Shown here: piece by piece, positions 1 through 11,019 of the stretch | How the letters are laid out: the number at the start of each line of letters is the position of its first letter | Position numbering within the stretch: position 1 is the first letter of the stretch | Source of the DNA: Siphonodentalium dalli | Taxonomy: Eukaryota > Mollusca > Scaphopoda > Gadilida > Siphonodentaliidae | Direction of reading: 5' to 3' | Length of the DNA stretch: 64,000 nt | Assembly (NCBI GenBank): GCA_032622095.1 | Contig: CP136069.1 | Span: forward strand, 67,977,319 to 68,041,318 | The notes under the pieces: generated by a model | Databases searched by the model: none | Seen by the model: only the letters and a program-made list of their open reading frames with translations | Told to the model about the DNA's origin: nothing | Translations under genes and position numbers: made by a program

Positions 1-640
1 TTAACGGATTACATGTATGTATACACCCATTATAAATGCGCGACAAGGTCTTTGGTAATTAATGTGACTACACTCCAAACAGTACACATAATGTTTATGG
101 TTTAAACATGTTTATATTTGTCTAAGTACATACATATAAGTTGACCCAAACCGTTAGAGGCACACTGGGTTTAATGTCGATGACACGTGTATTTTCTATA
201 GAGATTAAAAAGAGCGCATGTCATCATTTAGTCTATATATACCAGAGTTGTCTATCTTACCGATATTCACCTTCACGTGACACAGCTCCGATTAAAATGT
301 TGTGATATATATTCAATTAAATTTATAATATAACTGGTACAGTTTGGTCATCATTTTTATCAGATTAAAGACAACAATTGGCACCGTTTAAAAATGCCTG
401 GTCCGAATTGACACCAAATTTGTCAAAATGTCCTGAGACAATTTTCAGCTTATACCAGGCACTGTAGCTCAACTTGCAATTGGGGAGGCGTTAATTTTTG
501 TATGAGCAGTCAGTAGAATGATAAAGCAGGAGGAAAGTAAAACAGTTTCAGTAAAGGGCTTGTATTGTGTAGATGAAAAAGTTTGTTTTCATTTAAAACA
601 TTTCACCAATAAAATTGGGCTGGAGAGTGTGCCGATGTTT
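1..640. other. AT-rich non-coding stretch
   Basis: No ORF with protein-like composition, no splice-bounded exon and no clear repeat structure was seen. Confidence 0.5.
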
Positions 641-644
641 CCAC

Positions 645-940
645 ATATGAAATCCAAGATGGCTGCTGGCGGCCATGTTTTTTAACGAATTTCTTGCGAA
701 ATCGATGGCTTCCATCTGGATGTAACCCTGAATATCCATATGAAGTTTGATGATGATCGCTCAATGGGTGTGGTTTGTAGGACGCGACGTGCAGGATTTA
801 GTCATAACAAAGAATAAAATACAAGATGGCTGTCGGTGGCCATGTTTTTCATAGAAAATCGTTAAAGTTCGATAGCTCCTATATCTACAGGTGATCCTAA
901 ATATGCCTGTAAATTTAAACATCTCACAGTACACATATGG
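645..940 (+). repeat. Interspersed 'AAGATGGC' repeat, two degenerate units
   Basis: Two tandem degenerate units carry the pattern (A)AGATGGCTGnnGGnGGCCATGTTTTTC, followed by GATAGCTCC, GGTGATCC and a run like ATGCCTGTAAATTT. The same consensus recurs on the minus strand at about 36040-36200 and 39930-40490, and on the plus strand at about 49605-49790. It is an old multicopy family with a unit of roughly 170-180 bp. No coding capacity is evident. Confidence 0.7.
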
Positions 941-1344
941 CACATGTATATTGAAACGATCACAATATATAGGCCGATAAATATATGTCAAATACTTTTA
1001 TATGCATCAGAAAGACTTCTCCAAATAATTGGAATTACATATTACAAGGAACAAAACGTGTTATTTGACCAGTCAACTGTGGTATAAAATTGTCTAAAAC
1101 CTGTTATTTATCAACATTTTGTTCAACGAAATTTTGCCGGTTTGTCAAATATCTGACACAAAAAAGCCACTTGATTTTTGAGTTATCTATCTTCATCCGC
1201 AATTGGGTCCGAGACCGTCTTCTCATCGACTTTTTAGTGTGCCACTAAAAAGGATCGGTGGTGAAAAATAATAGATTTAAAAAATCGATATCTGATCACT
1301 CTGAGCTTTGATGGATGGGTTCCTCGACTCGAATCACAATATTT

Positions 1345-1361
1345 TACCCCCCCCCCCCCGA
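1345..1361. repeat. Poly(C) tract
   Basis: A long C homopolymer. Similar G/C runs occur near 11692, 15017, 15757, 19052, 37369 and 41328 and are typical simple repeats of this sequence. Confidence 0.6.
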
Positions 1362-1499
1362 AGACAAAGAAATAGTAATTTGCGAGCGTTAATTCGGATT
1401 ATGCATCTTTAAAATGCCTCATTACGCGCGGAGGACTACCAAGCTATCGCATTGTTCACTCAGCGATTCGGGAAGTTTGGAGTTACGTGTATAGTCAGT

Positions 1500-1720
1500 T
1501 TGAGGAGCGGTAGTTCAGTTGGTTAGTGGGCCAGCCTCTGAGCCATACATCTTCGACGCCGTCGTGAGTTCGACTCCGAAATGGTATCGTCGGGCTTTGT
1601 GTATCCCAGTACCACGATGCCATGATTAATGATCTGAAAATTATTTCAGGGGAAAAGAATCGCAGACACATAAAAAAAACGTACTGGATAAATTTCGTAC
1701 CTCCGCTCCTCTAGTAATAG
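1500..1720 (+). repeat. tRNA-derived SINE-like element (head region)
   Basis: The head contains an A-box-like TAGTTCAGTTGGTTAG and, about 50 nt downstream, a B-box-like GAGTTCGACTCC. This spacing is expected for a tRNA-derived RNA polymerase III promoter. The arms do not fold into a full cloverleaf (weak T stem, no convincing anticodon stem), and the similarity is followed by unrelated body sequence with an A-run near 1672. I read it as the 5' part of a SINE, not a functional tRNA gene. The 3' limit is uncertain. Confidence 0.6.
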
Positions 1721-1734
1721 TGATATGTTCAGAG

Positions 1735-2010
1735 CAAGCTGCAAAACAGAGTTCAGTCCCCTGGCTACGCGATGTCTGAAGGCTGCCGGCATGTGTATTT
1801 TCTTAATTAAAGCTCACATTTTTTTATTGAAGTGTTTTGTCAGTTGCAATTCATTCTGGCTTGATCTAGACAATTTTCAAATAAATATGGACAGATCAGT
1901 TTCTCAGAATATACCTACACAAGTCTCAAATAAATAAATGTGAAATTTCTTCACATTACGTATAGGTGTGGGCAGCAGTAAGTCATGTGTAGGGGACTAA
2001 ACTCTGCATG
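1735..2010 (+). repeat. Interspersed repeat shared with 4365-4625 and 43985-44135
   Basis: It shares blocks with the other two loci: CAGTTGCAATTCATTCTG, a TTTTTTATTnAAG run, and terminal 'GGGGACTnAACTCT' / 'AGTTCAGTCCCCTG' ends. At 4365-4625 the same blocks form an inverted repeat, so this is a degenerate member of a hairpin (MITE-like) family. Confidence 0.55.
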
Positions 2011-2589
2011 CATGGCGCTTGTGTTCAGAGATGACAATGTGCTAGGAACACCGTCGGATCAGGAGCCGTCGGACTCACGGGACAAGGTACGAGTGTACAC
2101 ACGTAAAGCATGGTTAGTTAACGCCACCAACAATAACACAAGCAAAAACTCTTCCGGTGACGCCGATAAAAGAAAGTGTTGGGACTCACGAACATAAAAA
2201 CGACAGGAAAAATGAATTCGATGAAAATTATGTTCCTAAGGTTCAGCGGGACACGCAACAATTAATTGTTGGAGCCGTAAATTGTTCATAATAATGCTCG
2301 CTAGTGCCACCCACATTCCGGATCTTCTATATATGTTTATACCGACTTAATATGCCATAAAATGTCTTAATTATTTACAGAATTACGAAAAAAATAAACT
2401 TAATTAGCACTGATTAATAAAGAGCGTTCCTCGTAGTACATTCATTACTCACGAGGAGCAAAACATATTAATCCTATACACGCGATCAGAAGAATTTAAC
2501 GACAGGAGAAATGGAGCTTGATAATAATTATGTTCGGAAAGTCCGAAGTCACGGGGCTAATGACGATAGCTGCGCTGGTGCAGCACTAA

Positions 2590-2745
2590 ATATCATGTGC
2601 CACGCATTCTCTTATATTGGAGAATATAAGCGAATGCACTGGCTTACAAGGTCAATGTAAATATTATTAGGTCAATGCATTATCTTATATACGCGAGGCT
2701 CCATATATGGGAGACTCGCATATGCAAGGGAATGCTTATTAATCT
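2590..2745. repeat. Degenerate 'TATATGCGAG' palindromic MITE fragments
   Basis: Two decayed palindromes (near 2599-2645 and 2673-2741) match the element seen intact at 5640-5715 and 10770-10840. Both have an AATGCATTCTCTTATATA-like left arm and a complementary right arm with substitutions. Confidence 0.6.
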
Positions 2746-3302
2746 CTTTTGAATTTCTCCCGTATCGAAATAGGTCGATAAATAGCTGAACTACCTTTCT
2801 ATATAAGAGCATTCTGTGACGGAAAAATACGAAGTGCGAAACAAAAACAGCAATTTTACGACATGGACCAGAAATGATCGTTCCGGATGTTAGTCTATTC
2901 CTGATATGGTAGTAATGAAGAGCGTTTGTCTGACGTCTGGCGAAAACATGGAAACGGCTGGTAAATGGCTGTGGCTTTGGCAGGTATTTTTCAGAGCACA
3001 AGAAGCCAGTATATCAATAGTTCGTGTATTTTGAAAGCTTATACGCTTAAAACAGCTGGAAAGTTGCTTTAGAAACGGAAAAATGACAATCAGAAGTGTT
3101 TTTCAGAGCATATGAAACCGGCTTATCAATTCGGGTTTTTTCGACCTATCCTATCCGCCCTGCAAATTACGTAGACAAAATTTGGAGGTTCGAATGAGCC
3201 ATATCCGTTTAACAGGCTTTGATTTTTTGTCAGGCGAATAGAGGCGATCGTCTCTGATAAAGAGCGGCGTCCATAATGTTGTTTCCAAAAAGTGATAGAT
3301 AA

Positions 3303-3735
3303 TTAACCCTTTAAGTGCCAAGTCCGATTTTTGTATCAACCCATATACCCTGTGCCATATACCCTGTGCCAATGCATTGGCCTATTTCAATTTTTCATCA
3401 TTTGTTATTATTTTTTTACAATTTTAATATTTTTTTCTTATATTCTTTAACAGACTTATTTTGTAGGTTTAGTGCCAGGGAATCTTACGTTTTTCATGGG
3501 CATCAAAATTATTACTATGAATACATGGTGATAGTTTTGAGTTATAACAAGCCCCTAAGGTTTTATCCAGTTTGTTTTTAAATTAGCTATAGCATGCTTA
3601 AGCATTCCCAAAAAAAATTCAACCAAAAACAAAAAAATAATCTAAAAAAAAAAAGGGACGATTTTATCGGCCCTGGCACTCTATATACCGTAAATTAGGG
3701 CCGATGAGATCGGCCCCTGGCACTGAAAAGGTTAA
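3303..3735. mobile_element. TTAA-flanked MITE-like element (433 bp)
   Basis: The left end reads TTAACCCTTTAAGTGCCA. The right end, reverse-complemented, reads TTAACCTTTTCAGTGCCA. The ends are therefore inverted and bounded by TTAA on both sides, the hallmark of piggyBac-type insertion. The interior holds GTGCCAATGCATTGGC, the core of the palindromic family at 5-11 kb, and a GGGCCGAT palindrome near 3650-3715. No transposase is encoded. Confidence 0.6.
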
Positions 3736-4364
3736 GAGCAAACTTTCGGCGTAAATCTGATGGATGTTTCATGGATTTGTAAGATGCCTGTGCCGATGGT
3801 GATTGCAACTATTTTTCATTTTTCTTCTGCCTTGTGTTAGGCTGAATATTAAATTTTTTGACTGAATAATTTGGTGTCAAATCAAACTGAGCATTCTTAT
3901 GATAAATACATGGTATTTCCAAATATGCCGGTGTTGTGGCGAATGTTTAATTCGGATGTGCAACCTCCCCCCATAACTCCGTCCCTGGACAGATATACTC
4001 ACGAAAACGAAGTCATCAAGACATATTGATCCGAAACACGAACAGAAGAAAATGTACAGAAATGTAGCTCGATAATAGTTATGTTCTGAAAGTCCAGCGG
4101 GAGACAGAAAAGTCACACAACCAGCAGAGAACAATGTGTATTTCACGTATGCCGTACACGCTCCCTCGCGCGATACAAATGTTTCCGTGTATCCCACTCG
4201 TGTATCCAATATATGCACAGACTCGCGCGGTAAGTCCAACCCTGCATTCTCTCAATGAATAATATGTTCGGAGACCATTCACACTGGTGTCCCCGGTTCA
4301 AAAGTCACACGATGTTTAACTGCATGGTCTCATCCCAAATTGCAAGCCAGAGGTCAGTACCCTG

Positions 4365-4625
4365 CTATGTTGGACTGAACACTGCCATCACGTACAGAAT
4401 GTGAGGAAATCACTCATTATTTTTTATTTAAGACTTATGTCAGTTACAATTCATTCTGCATCATTCCGAGAAACGGAATGGTCAATATTCATTTGAAAAA
4501 TTGGCTAGATCAAATCGGAATGAATTGTAACTGACACAACTTTTAAATAAAAAATGTTAGTTTTAATTACGAAACTATACGTGATGGCAGTGGTCAGACT
4601 AGCGTATCGAGGGGACTGAACTCTA
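4365..4625. mobile_element. Hairpin MITE-like inverted repeat
   Basis: The left arm (about 4366-4457: CACTGCCATCACGTA ... TATTTAAGACTTATGTCAGTTACAATTCATTC) pairs with the right arm (about 4519-4600: GAATGAATTGTAACTGACA ... TACGTGATGGCAGTG) across a loop of about 60 nt. It is related to 1735-2010 and 43985-44135. Confidence 0.7.
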
Positions 4626-5068
4626 TCTCGCAGCTTGGTCTCATCCCTGGTTAAGTGTTGCTGCTATAATTCTCTATATATCGTGTTAGTGGGCTCTGCA
4701 TGGTGAAGTGTCATGATGCTGGCGGGGCTAAATGATAACGTAGCTTTATTTTTTTCTAAATTTGTCATTTTCGTAATGTTTGGCTAATATGAACGATTCA
4801 AGGAAACCCGTAGAGTAGTCAAACATAATTTATTACACACCGTTCCATCATCTTATAGGCTGTGTCATTTGTTTCAAGCGAAGTTATTACACACACATGT
4901 TATACGTGTGGAATCGGTCGACGTATACAAATGACTTTCGCCTCGACCATGAAACCGGAACTATAAGCTTAATGTATCACCACACATCATTTATGTATGT
5001 TAAGACAAGCCGTGGCTGTTTCTAAATAAACTTCGTTTTAAATAAAGGATTTTAGGACAGGTGGCGTT

Positions 5069-5280
5069 TAACCCCATAGGGAGCCTCGCACATATATATA
5101 TATATATATATATATAACATAATGCATTGGCCTAAAAATATTTACATTTACCGTGTAAGCCAGTGTATTCTCTTATATATGCGAGGCTCCCCAATGGGAC
5201 TCGCATATATAATAGAATGCACTGTATGGCACATTATATTTAATGCTGCACCAGCGCAGCTCCCGCCATGAAAGGGTTAA
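5069..5280. mobile_element. Palindromic TTAA MITE copy with (TA)n
   Basis: It starts TTAACCCC, contains a (TA)n run at about 5093-5116 and a palindrome at about 5157-5222 with TATATGCGAG arms, and ends AAAGGGTTAA. The right end ('CAGCGCAGCTCCCG..ATGAAAGGGTTAA') recurs at 6566-6595. Confidence 0.6.
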
Positions 5281-5289
5281 TAAACACAG

Positions 5290-5340
5290 AACGACGCGTG
5301 TATATGGACGCGTGTATGGACGCGTGTATGGACGTGTTTG
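5290..5340 (+). repeat. Short minisatellite
   Basis: About four copies of a 12-16 bp unit of the type GTGTATGGACGC. Related sequence lacking the repeat expansion occurs at 7270-7340. Confidence 0.7.
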
Positions 5341-5586
5341 TCGATGCGCCTCTCATTCTATATCCTTCCGCGTTAATACTCGTGCATGTCGTATCGCAGA
5401 ACCCAGTCACACATTCGCGTAGTTCTGCATATTTATTACACACCACTCTGAAACAAACCGTCCTGTCCTCTTCAGTCGTGCCTTCTTCTTGGAACGATTC
5501 ACACACGTCGTGTGTAAAATCGGCCGACGTCGACGTCAAACGACGTAAATGGCTTTCGCCTCGACAACGAAACCCGACCAATAAAA

Positions 5587-5741
5587 TTAACCCTTCCTAT
5601 ATTAAATACGCATTGAAGAGTAGTTCCCTTATGAAATGTTAAGCAAATGCATTCTCTTATATATGCGAGGCGACCTATGGTCGACTCGCATATATAAGAG
5701 AATGCATTGGCACAGGGCCGTTCTGTTGGGTAAAGGGTTAA
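5587..5741. mobile_element. TTAA-bounded palindromic MITE (155 bp)
   Basis: It runs from TTAACCCTTCC to GGGTAAAGGGTTAA. A near-perfect palindrome at about 5643-5713 (arms ATGCATTCTCTTATATATGC, centre GGCGACCTATGGTCGAC) is followed by CACAGGGCCGTTCTGTTGGG. Identical palindromes lie at 6330-6400 and, with small changes, at 10770-10845 and 10918-10988. Confidence 0.75.
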
Positions 5742-6406
5742 TAATGTATTTCTCCGTATAGATAAAGGTCCCAACTCGAAATTGTACAATTTATGTGACT
5801 TTGTGGGCGATTTTGCCTTGCGTCGCTTACAAGCATGGAATTTCTCCAGGGTAATTAATTCAGTAATTCTTGCTACATCACCCAAGGGAAGGGACTGAGA
5901 AATGACAAGGTTGCGCCATTGCCCGTCACAATAGCATTGGCCATCTTAGTATGACTGGTTGTGCTTTCGGTGTATATCGAGAAAAATAGCTTTGCATGGG
6001 GCCAACATAATCCCATTGACCGACATCGCCAAATTAGTGAAAGGGCTGAGACATGTATATGGCGCATCTACAATAACCCCCCGCATGCATCCACCAACTG
6101 TTGGCTGTGGACTGTGTCGGGCAATGGCGCAACCTTGTCATTTCTCAGTCCCTTCCCTTGGGTGATGTAGCAAGAATTACTGAATTAATTACCCTGGAGA
6201 AATTCCATGCTTGTAAGCGACGCAAGGCAAAATCGCCCACAAAGTCACATAAATTGTACAATTTCGAGTTGGGACCTTTATCTATACGGAGAAATACATT
6301 ATTAACCCTTTACCCAACAGAACGGCCCTGTGCCAATGCATTCTCTTATATATGCGAGTCGACCATAGGTCGCCTCGCATATATAAGAGAATGCATTTGC
6401 TTAACA
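5637..6406. repeat. Long near-perfect inverted repeat, 289-bp arms
   Basis: Arms 5637-5925 and 6118-6406 are reverse complements with no mismatch that I could find, separated by a 192-bp loop (5926-6117). Each arm itself contains the smaller 'TATATGCGAG' palindrome and a TTAA junction. Opposed ORFs over the two arms (minus 5499-5885 and plus 6101-6454) share a long identical stretch only because of the symmetry, and they do not resemble a real protein. Recent inverted duplication or a composite MITE insertion would explain it. Confidence 0.9.
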
Positions 6407-6595
6407 CATATTAAAAATGATAAAATTGTCAAAGAATGTAGAAAAATATTATAAAAATTGATTTTTTTTTAGGCCAATGCATTCTCTTATATATGCGAGG
6501 CGACCTGTTCAGATAATAAGTTCAAAACACGACCATTTGTCGAGCTTATTATCTGGATATTGCTACCAGCGCAGCTCCCGTCACGAAAGGGTTAA
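6302..6595. mobile_element. TTAA MITE interrupted by a second hairpin element
   Basis: It starts TTAACCCTTTACCCAACAG and ends CACGAAAGGGTTAA. It carries one full palindrome (6330-6400) and the left half of another (6472-6503). That half is cut at GGCGACCT by a hairpin at about 6507-6560 with TTCAGATAATAAGTTC / GAGCTTATTATCTG arms, i.e. a nested insertion of a different family. Confidence 0.65.
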
Positions 6596-6599
6596 ATTA

Positions 6600-7640
6600 T
6601 GTGTTCCCCCTTTTGTTACGTCCGATGATCGCAACAGGTCGATATATTAACGACCCCTGTCCGATTTAACGCTAAAATGAATACTTCTTCACTTTTATTA
6701 TATTTTCGTCATAGTATAATATGCTCATTTTTCCTTAAAGTGACGTGAAACACTCCGGTATGGTGATCAAATAGAAATGGAGAATAATCTTGTTCGAAGT
6801 AGTTGTTTTACAAATATAGTATTTACATATTGATAACACACACCGTCATTCTTATATATTAATTAAATGCAGTGACTGTCGATGGCGAAATCGTTTTCGT
6901 TTGTTTGTCGCTGATAGGTGCGTCCCGAATCTAGTAGTAAATATTTACAATTGAGTTCAGTCGATGTTTTCTATATATGCAGTGGTACGGTCGATTTGCT
7001 TGAGATTTTTGGCGATGTTAGTAGAATGCTACATTCCTCCAGTTAACATAGTACCTAAATACTAACTTATCAGTTTCACCCACCCGAACAAGTACATATT
7101 ACTTCTTTAACACCCCTCCAACTGGATAATAGACGGTTTGAATGTATAACTAAATGCATGGGAGAATTCATTCAGTATAGAATGGATTAAATCATAATCA
7201 AACATGACACAAGACAAACCCAGTCTGTTTCTTAATAAACCTTGTATAATGTCTAGGGTGGGTTGTGTATAATAAACACAGAACGACATGTGTGTGAATG
7301 TGTTTGTCGATACTACACGTGTGCCATCGCAGAAGGAGAGAAATCGAGGCTGTGTAACTCGTTTTATCTTTCAGCAATGGCACGCGTGTCGTATCGACAG
7401 ACCCATTCACTCACTCTCGCCATTATGTGTATATATTGTAAATTATGTTGATAATTGCTGTGTTGGCTGTTCTGTTGTAATATAAAATGGGTTCTGTCGT
7501 TTTGCAAACAAACCTTCAGCCATTATTAAAATATTAAACAAATATTTATGTTTTTGATAGTTTCACACAGACACCGCTCGGATTAGCCAAACACCGCGAA
7601 AAATGGGAACTTTAGAAAAAAATAACAGCATCAGTTTGCC
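6600..7640. other. Non-coding stretch with diffuse repeats
   Basis: The only structure noted is similarity of 7265-7400 to 5275-5420 ('AATAAACACAGAACGAC ... GTGTTTGTCGAT'). No supported gene. Confidence 0.4.
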
Positions 7641-7679
7641 CCACCATCATCAGATAAATTTAACAGGACCCTCCAAGAT

Positions 7680-7844
7680 CATAGCATTGGCACAGGGCAT
7701 GACTGTAACCATCACAATGTGGTCAATAAACCGGTTCCAATGATATCCATATTTGTATGGTGTTATTGAGACAGACCGAAGATATTTTAGGCTGTTGAAG
7801 CTTTATTTGGGCGTTTTTGGCCGTTTTGTAGGGTAAAGGGTTAA
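7680..7844 (-). mobile_element. MITE-related repeat, inverse copy of 10618-10785
   Basis: Reading on the minus strand, TTAACCCTTTACCC is followed by an AAACGGCC block, AAAGCTTCAACAGCCTAAAA, TATCTTCGGTCTGTCTCAATA, and finally the GCCCTGTGCCAATG end. The same order of blocks is found on the plus strand at 10618-10785, with about 10-15 percent divergence by eye. Confidence 0.7.
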
Positions 7845-7904
7845 GGGACATATTAGCTGAGAAATATATTACCTGCAATGATTTTTTTAATGTTATAAAT
7901 TTCC

Positions 7905-8010
7905 CTGTCACAACATCATAAAGTTCCCAGGTTTTGAACTGGCGGAGTATGATCTCTACGCGCGTAGCTAGAGTAGAGATTCATGGCATGCTCTACCTTA
8001 ACGCTATCTG
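7905..8010 (+). repeat. Interspersed repeat (four copies in window)
   Basis: The pattern is TCCCTGTCAnAACnnC ... GTTCCCAGGTTTTGAACTGG ... ATGATCTCTACGCGCGTAGC ... GATTCATGGCATG. Other copies are at about 12925-13045 (minus), 13345-13460 (plus) and 19885-19990 (plus). Confidence 0.65.
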
Positions 8011-8444
8011 TAATAATACTTAGTCACTCCTATAGCCTCGTGGAGGTCTCATATTTAATACGTGTGCGAATGTTGTATACACGAATTGAGACATGATATA
8101 AAAACATCTAGACATGTGTGGTATATATCTAACACGTCCCCTCGCACGCCCGTGCACTAAGGATGCCAATCAAGTGGAGTAACGATGGTTATTTCTCAAG
8201 AATAGCTGATATTCATAGCTTTATTCACAATAATTTCGCTGAGAAAATACCAACAGGTCACGGTAATATTAGTGACCCACAGAACGTTATCTGCGAATGC
8301 TATTGTGTTGTTCTTCCTGAGTTAGTATTGTATTGGCTATTGTGATGTAAAAACATTGCAGAGATTGAGAGATAGTTAATGCGTACGCAGGAACGGACAA
8401 TGGGTGCATGGGGTAACATAAAATTAATCTTGTACATATATATA

Positions 8445-8531
8445 GCGGATCTCTCATGAGTCGCAACTCTATACGAATTTAGTGGACGAGGTTAATAAAT
8501 TTCGTATATAATTGCGACGAATTTGAGATCC
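8445..8531. repeat. Small hairpin element
   Basis: The outer arms GGATCTC / GAGATCC and inner arms GTCGCAA / TTGCGAC and ATACGAATTT / AAATTTCGTAT are ordered symmetrically within 87 bp. Confidence 0.65.
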
Positions 8532-8534
8532 ATT

Positions 8535-9390
8535 TGATCACATAAATCACATTTTAGGAAGGAAAATTGATCTGGAATCGGCTGGGGTTAAAACAAAAAA
8601 TTATATTGATTTCCTTATCACAATCAAAGAGAAAGTAAAAACAACTTCAAGAAAAGATATAGTTCCATTTTAAATGTGTCTTTTCATATTGAAAAAATTG
8701 CTCAACCACCCTTATCACCCATATTTATCTCACAGTCAACACTGGATAACCAAACACAAATCGAATATCATAAGTATATTCTCATTAACATAATAATAAA
8801 GTTTCAGCATTGACATCGACAGCATTGTGGTAAGTTCTTACGTCAGTGCGCGTACCGATAATACACGTGTCTCTTACTAAAAATATAAGACCGTGTTTAT
8901 ATAGGGGCTAATAATGTGATAAAACATGTTGCTGCATGTCGTAATCCGAATACATATCTGCGACAGCGAATTCCATCATTTCCATCATTTAAAGCAGCAT
9001 GCAGTGACTGGAAATACCAGGCTCGAAAATAGGCGAAAATTGTTCTAACTAAACCGTAAACGAACATTTTTATCAAGTGTGTAGTTTGTATGGCACCACT
9101 TATCATTTCACTGTTCTTGTTGAATGTTCGGCTTAAGCCACCATACATATGCTGGAAACGTTTAGACAATATAGTACGGAATATTTAGTTGAATTATCCA
9201 ACAACTCGAACGCTGGAAATATTAACTGGAAAATTTTAACCAAACTGTGTGGAGGGTGGTATATGTGCACATTTATTTCCCATAATGCTTTTAGTAATTT
9301 GGCCTTGTTCAATGGGAAAGGGCCCAGTTTGGACACACCTCCAGTGGTCGATAGTGTGGCTTTCGACTTTCTTAGTTTAGACATTTAACT
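8535..9390. other. Non-coding stretch
   Basis: A 79-codon ORF at 9149-9388 (plus) starts with ATG but shows no recognisable domain or splice context. I see nothing else supportable. Confidence 0.4.
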
Positions 9391-9396
9391 ATTTTT

Positions 9397-9512
9397 TCGA
9401 TTAAGGTTATGCATGCAGTTATAACCGAGACGTTTGAAGACAAATTATATAACGCGCGCGTTATAGTTAATTTTCTTCAAACTTTTCGGCTACAACTCAT
9501 AACCTTAATCGA
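9397..9512. mobile_element. Palindromic hairpin element (116 bp)
   Basis: The ends TCGATTAAGGTTATG and CATAACCTTAATCGA are perfect reverse complements. The inner GTTTGAAGA / TCTTCAAAC arms also pair, and the centre contains the palindrome AACGCGCGCGTT. Confidence 0.8.
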
Positions 9513-10617
9513 AACAAGAGTTTTCACCAATAGATCTAAAAAAAATTACAAAGTCCTCGCGATCAACAATTATATCTTGGGAACAAACACTAGTCTGTCA
9601 TTTATGCATCCAGTGAAAGAGAAACTTGATTTTCATAATTTGTGTTGGTCGGATCAATTGAAACGAACAACGCTGGCATCTTGCCAAACAGGTGTGTAGC
9701 TGCAGTTCTTTCCGGGAGAGTGGCGACGCCGATTAGGGTTATCAAAAAATATTAATGGCTATAATAAAGTGACAACATATATTGTTTTATTGGTATTCAG
9801 TTCCCGGCATTATCTGATAGAGTACGATTACATTATAGAGCTTTATAAGTCTAAGTTCGTAAATATTATATTGCTAAAGTATCGATATTTCAATGTATTC
9901 CGTTTGAGACATATATAACATAAAAGACGAAGGGCAAACCACCAATTCAGAGTCACTTGAGTACTTTACCCATGCTAATCATTTAATCAATCTCTTTTAC
10001 AAACCCCTTGAACGAGCTTTATTTTGTTTATCAGATCGAAACATTGGGAAACACATGCATGCATCTATTGTTGGCCTGCATGCGAACATGTCTCGTGCAT
10101 GATACCATTCATTTCCTTCGATGTACTTAAATTTATCAGCGTTCAAGCGAGAACGAAAAACACACATTTTCCTTCCGTGCTTCAAATTGGAACATGGACA
10201 CAAACAAAAAACTGCAAATTATGCATCCACTTGTTAGGGTGGAGACACACTTGTATGTAATTTCTGTATGTAAAATCCATGTATTCCATGTATTTTACAT
10301 GGTCACACCAATCATTGATAGCATTAATCGCCTGCGCGCGATCGGTCCACTTCAACAGGCGAGACCAGTAAGTAGTTATAAGCCATTATCAAACTAACTG
10401 CTATCAAGAAATTTCAGGCCAGTCATAAACATGTCTGCTTCGTGGACGCCGAAATCAATAAGCCCTGTTTGATATCTGTTGCTGTTTTTCACGAGTTTTA
10501 ATTCATTTCTAAAAGTGGATTTGAGTCCGCCGATTTTACACTTGATTTGTTTCTCGTCATTTCTTGGAAACATTGTCATCCAAAACAAAAATAAAATATT
10601 CAAAATATGAAGCTCTT

Positions 10618-11016
10618 TTAGCCCTCTACCCAACAAACCGGCCAAAACCGGCCAAATAAAGCTTCAACAGCCTAAAATATCTTCGGTCTGTCTCAATAGA
10701 ACCATACAAATATGGATAGCATTGGAACCGGCTCCTTGACCACATTGTGATAGTTACAGTTAGCCCTGTGCCAATGCATTCTCTTATATATGCGAGTCGA
10801 CCATAGGTCGCCGCGCATATATAAGAGAATGCATTGGCCTAAAAAAAATCTTTTTTTAACACTTTTTACCATTTTTTCTTACATTCTTTAACAATTTTAT
10901 AATTTTTAATGTGTTAAGCCAATGCATTCTCTTATATATGCGAGGCGACCTATGGTCGACTCGCATATATAAGAGAACGCATTGGCACAGGGCCCTTCTG
11001 TTGGGTAAAGGGTTAG
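10618..11016 (+). mobile_element. Composite MITE with two internal palindromes (399 bp)
   Basis: The ends are TTAG-CCCTCTACCCAAC and GTTGGGTAAAGGG-TTAG, i.e. inverted termini between identical TTAG tetranucleotides. It contains the 7680-7844-type block, then two palindromes of the 'TATATGCGAG' family (about 10773-10843 and 10917-10987). An AT-rich spacer of about 75 bp separates them (TTTAACACTTTTTACCATTT..). This is the most complete member of the family here. No ORF of its own. Confidence 0.7.
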
Positions 11017-11019
11017 AAC

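Noticed and set aside
1500-1580. Functional tRNA gene
   Set aside because: A and B boxes are present, but the stems do not pair and no anticodon arm can be assigned; a SINE head fits better.
5499-6454. Two opposed ORFs with a long identical amino-acid stretch, looking like a conserved protein
   Set aside because: The identity comes from the 289-bp inverted repeat; the frames include the MITE palindrome and have no domain.
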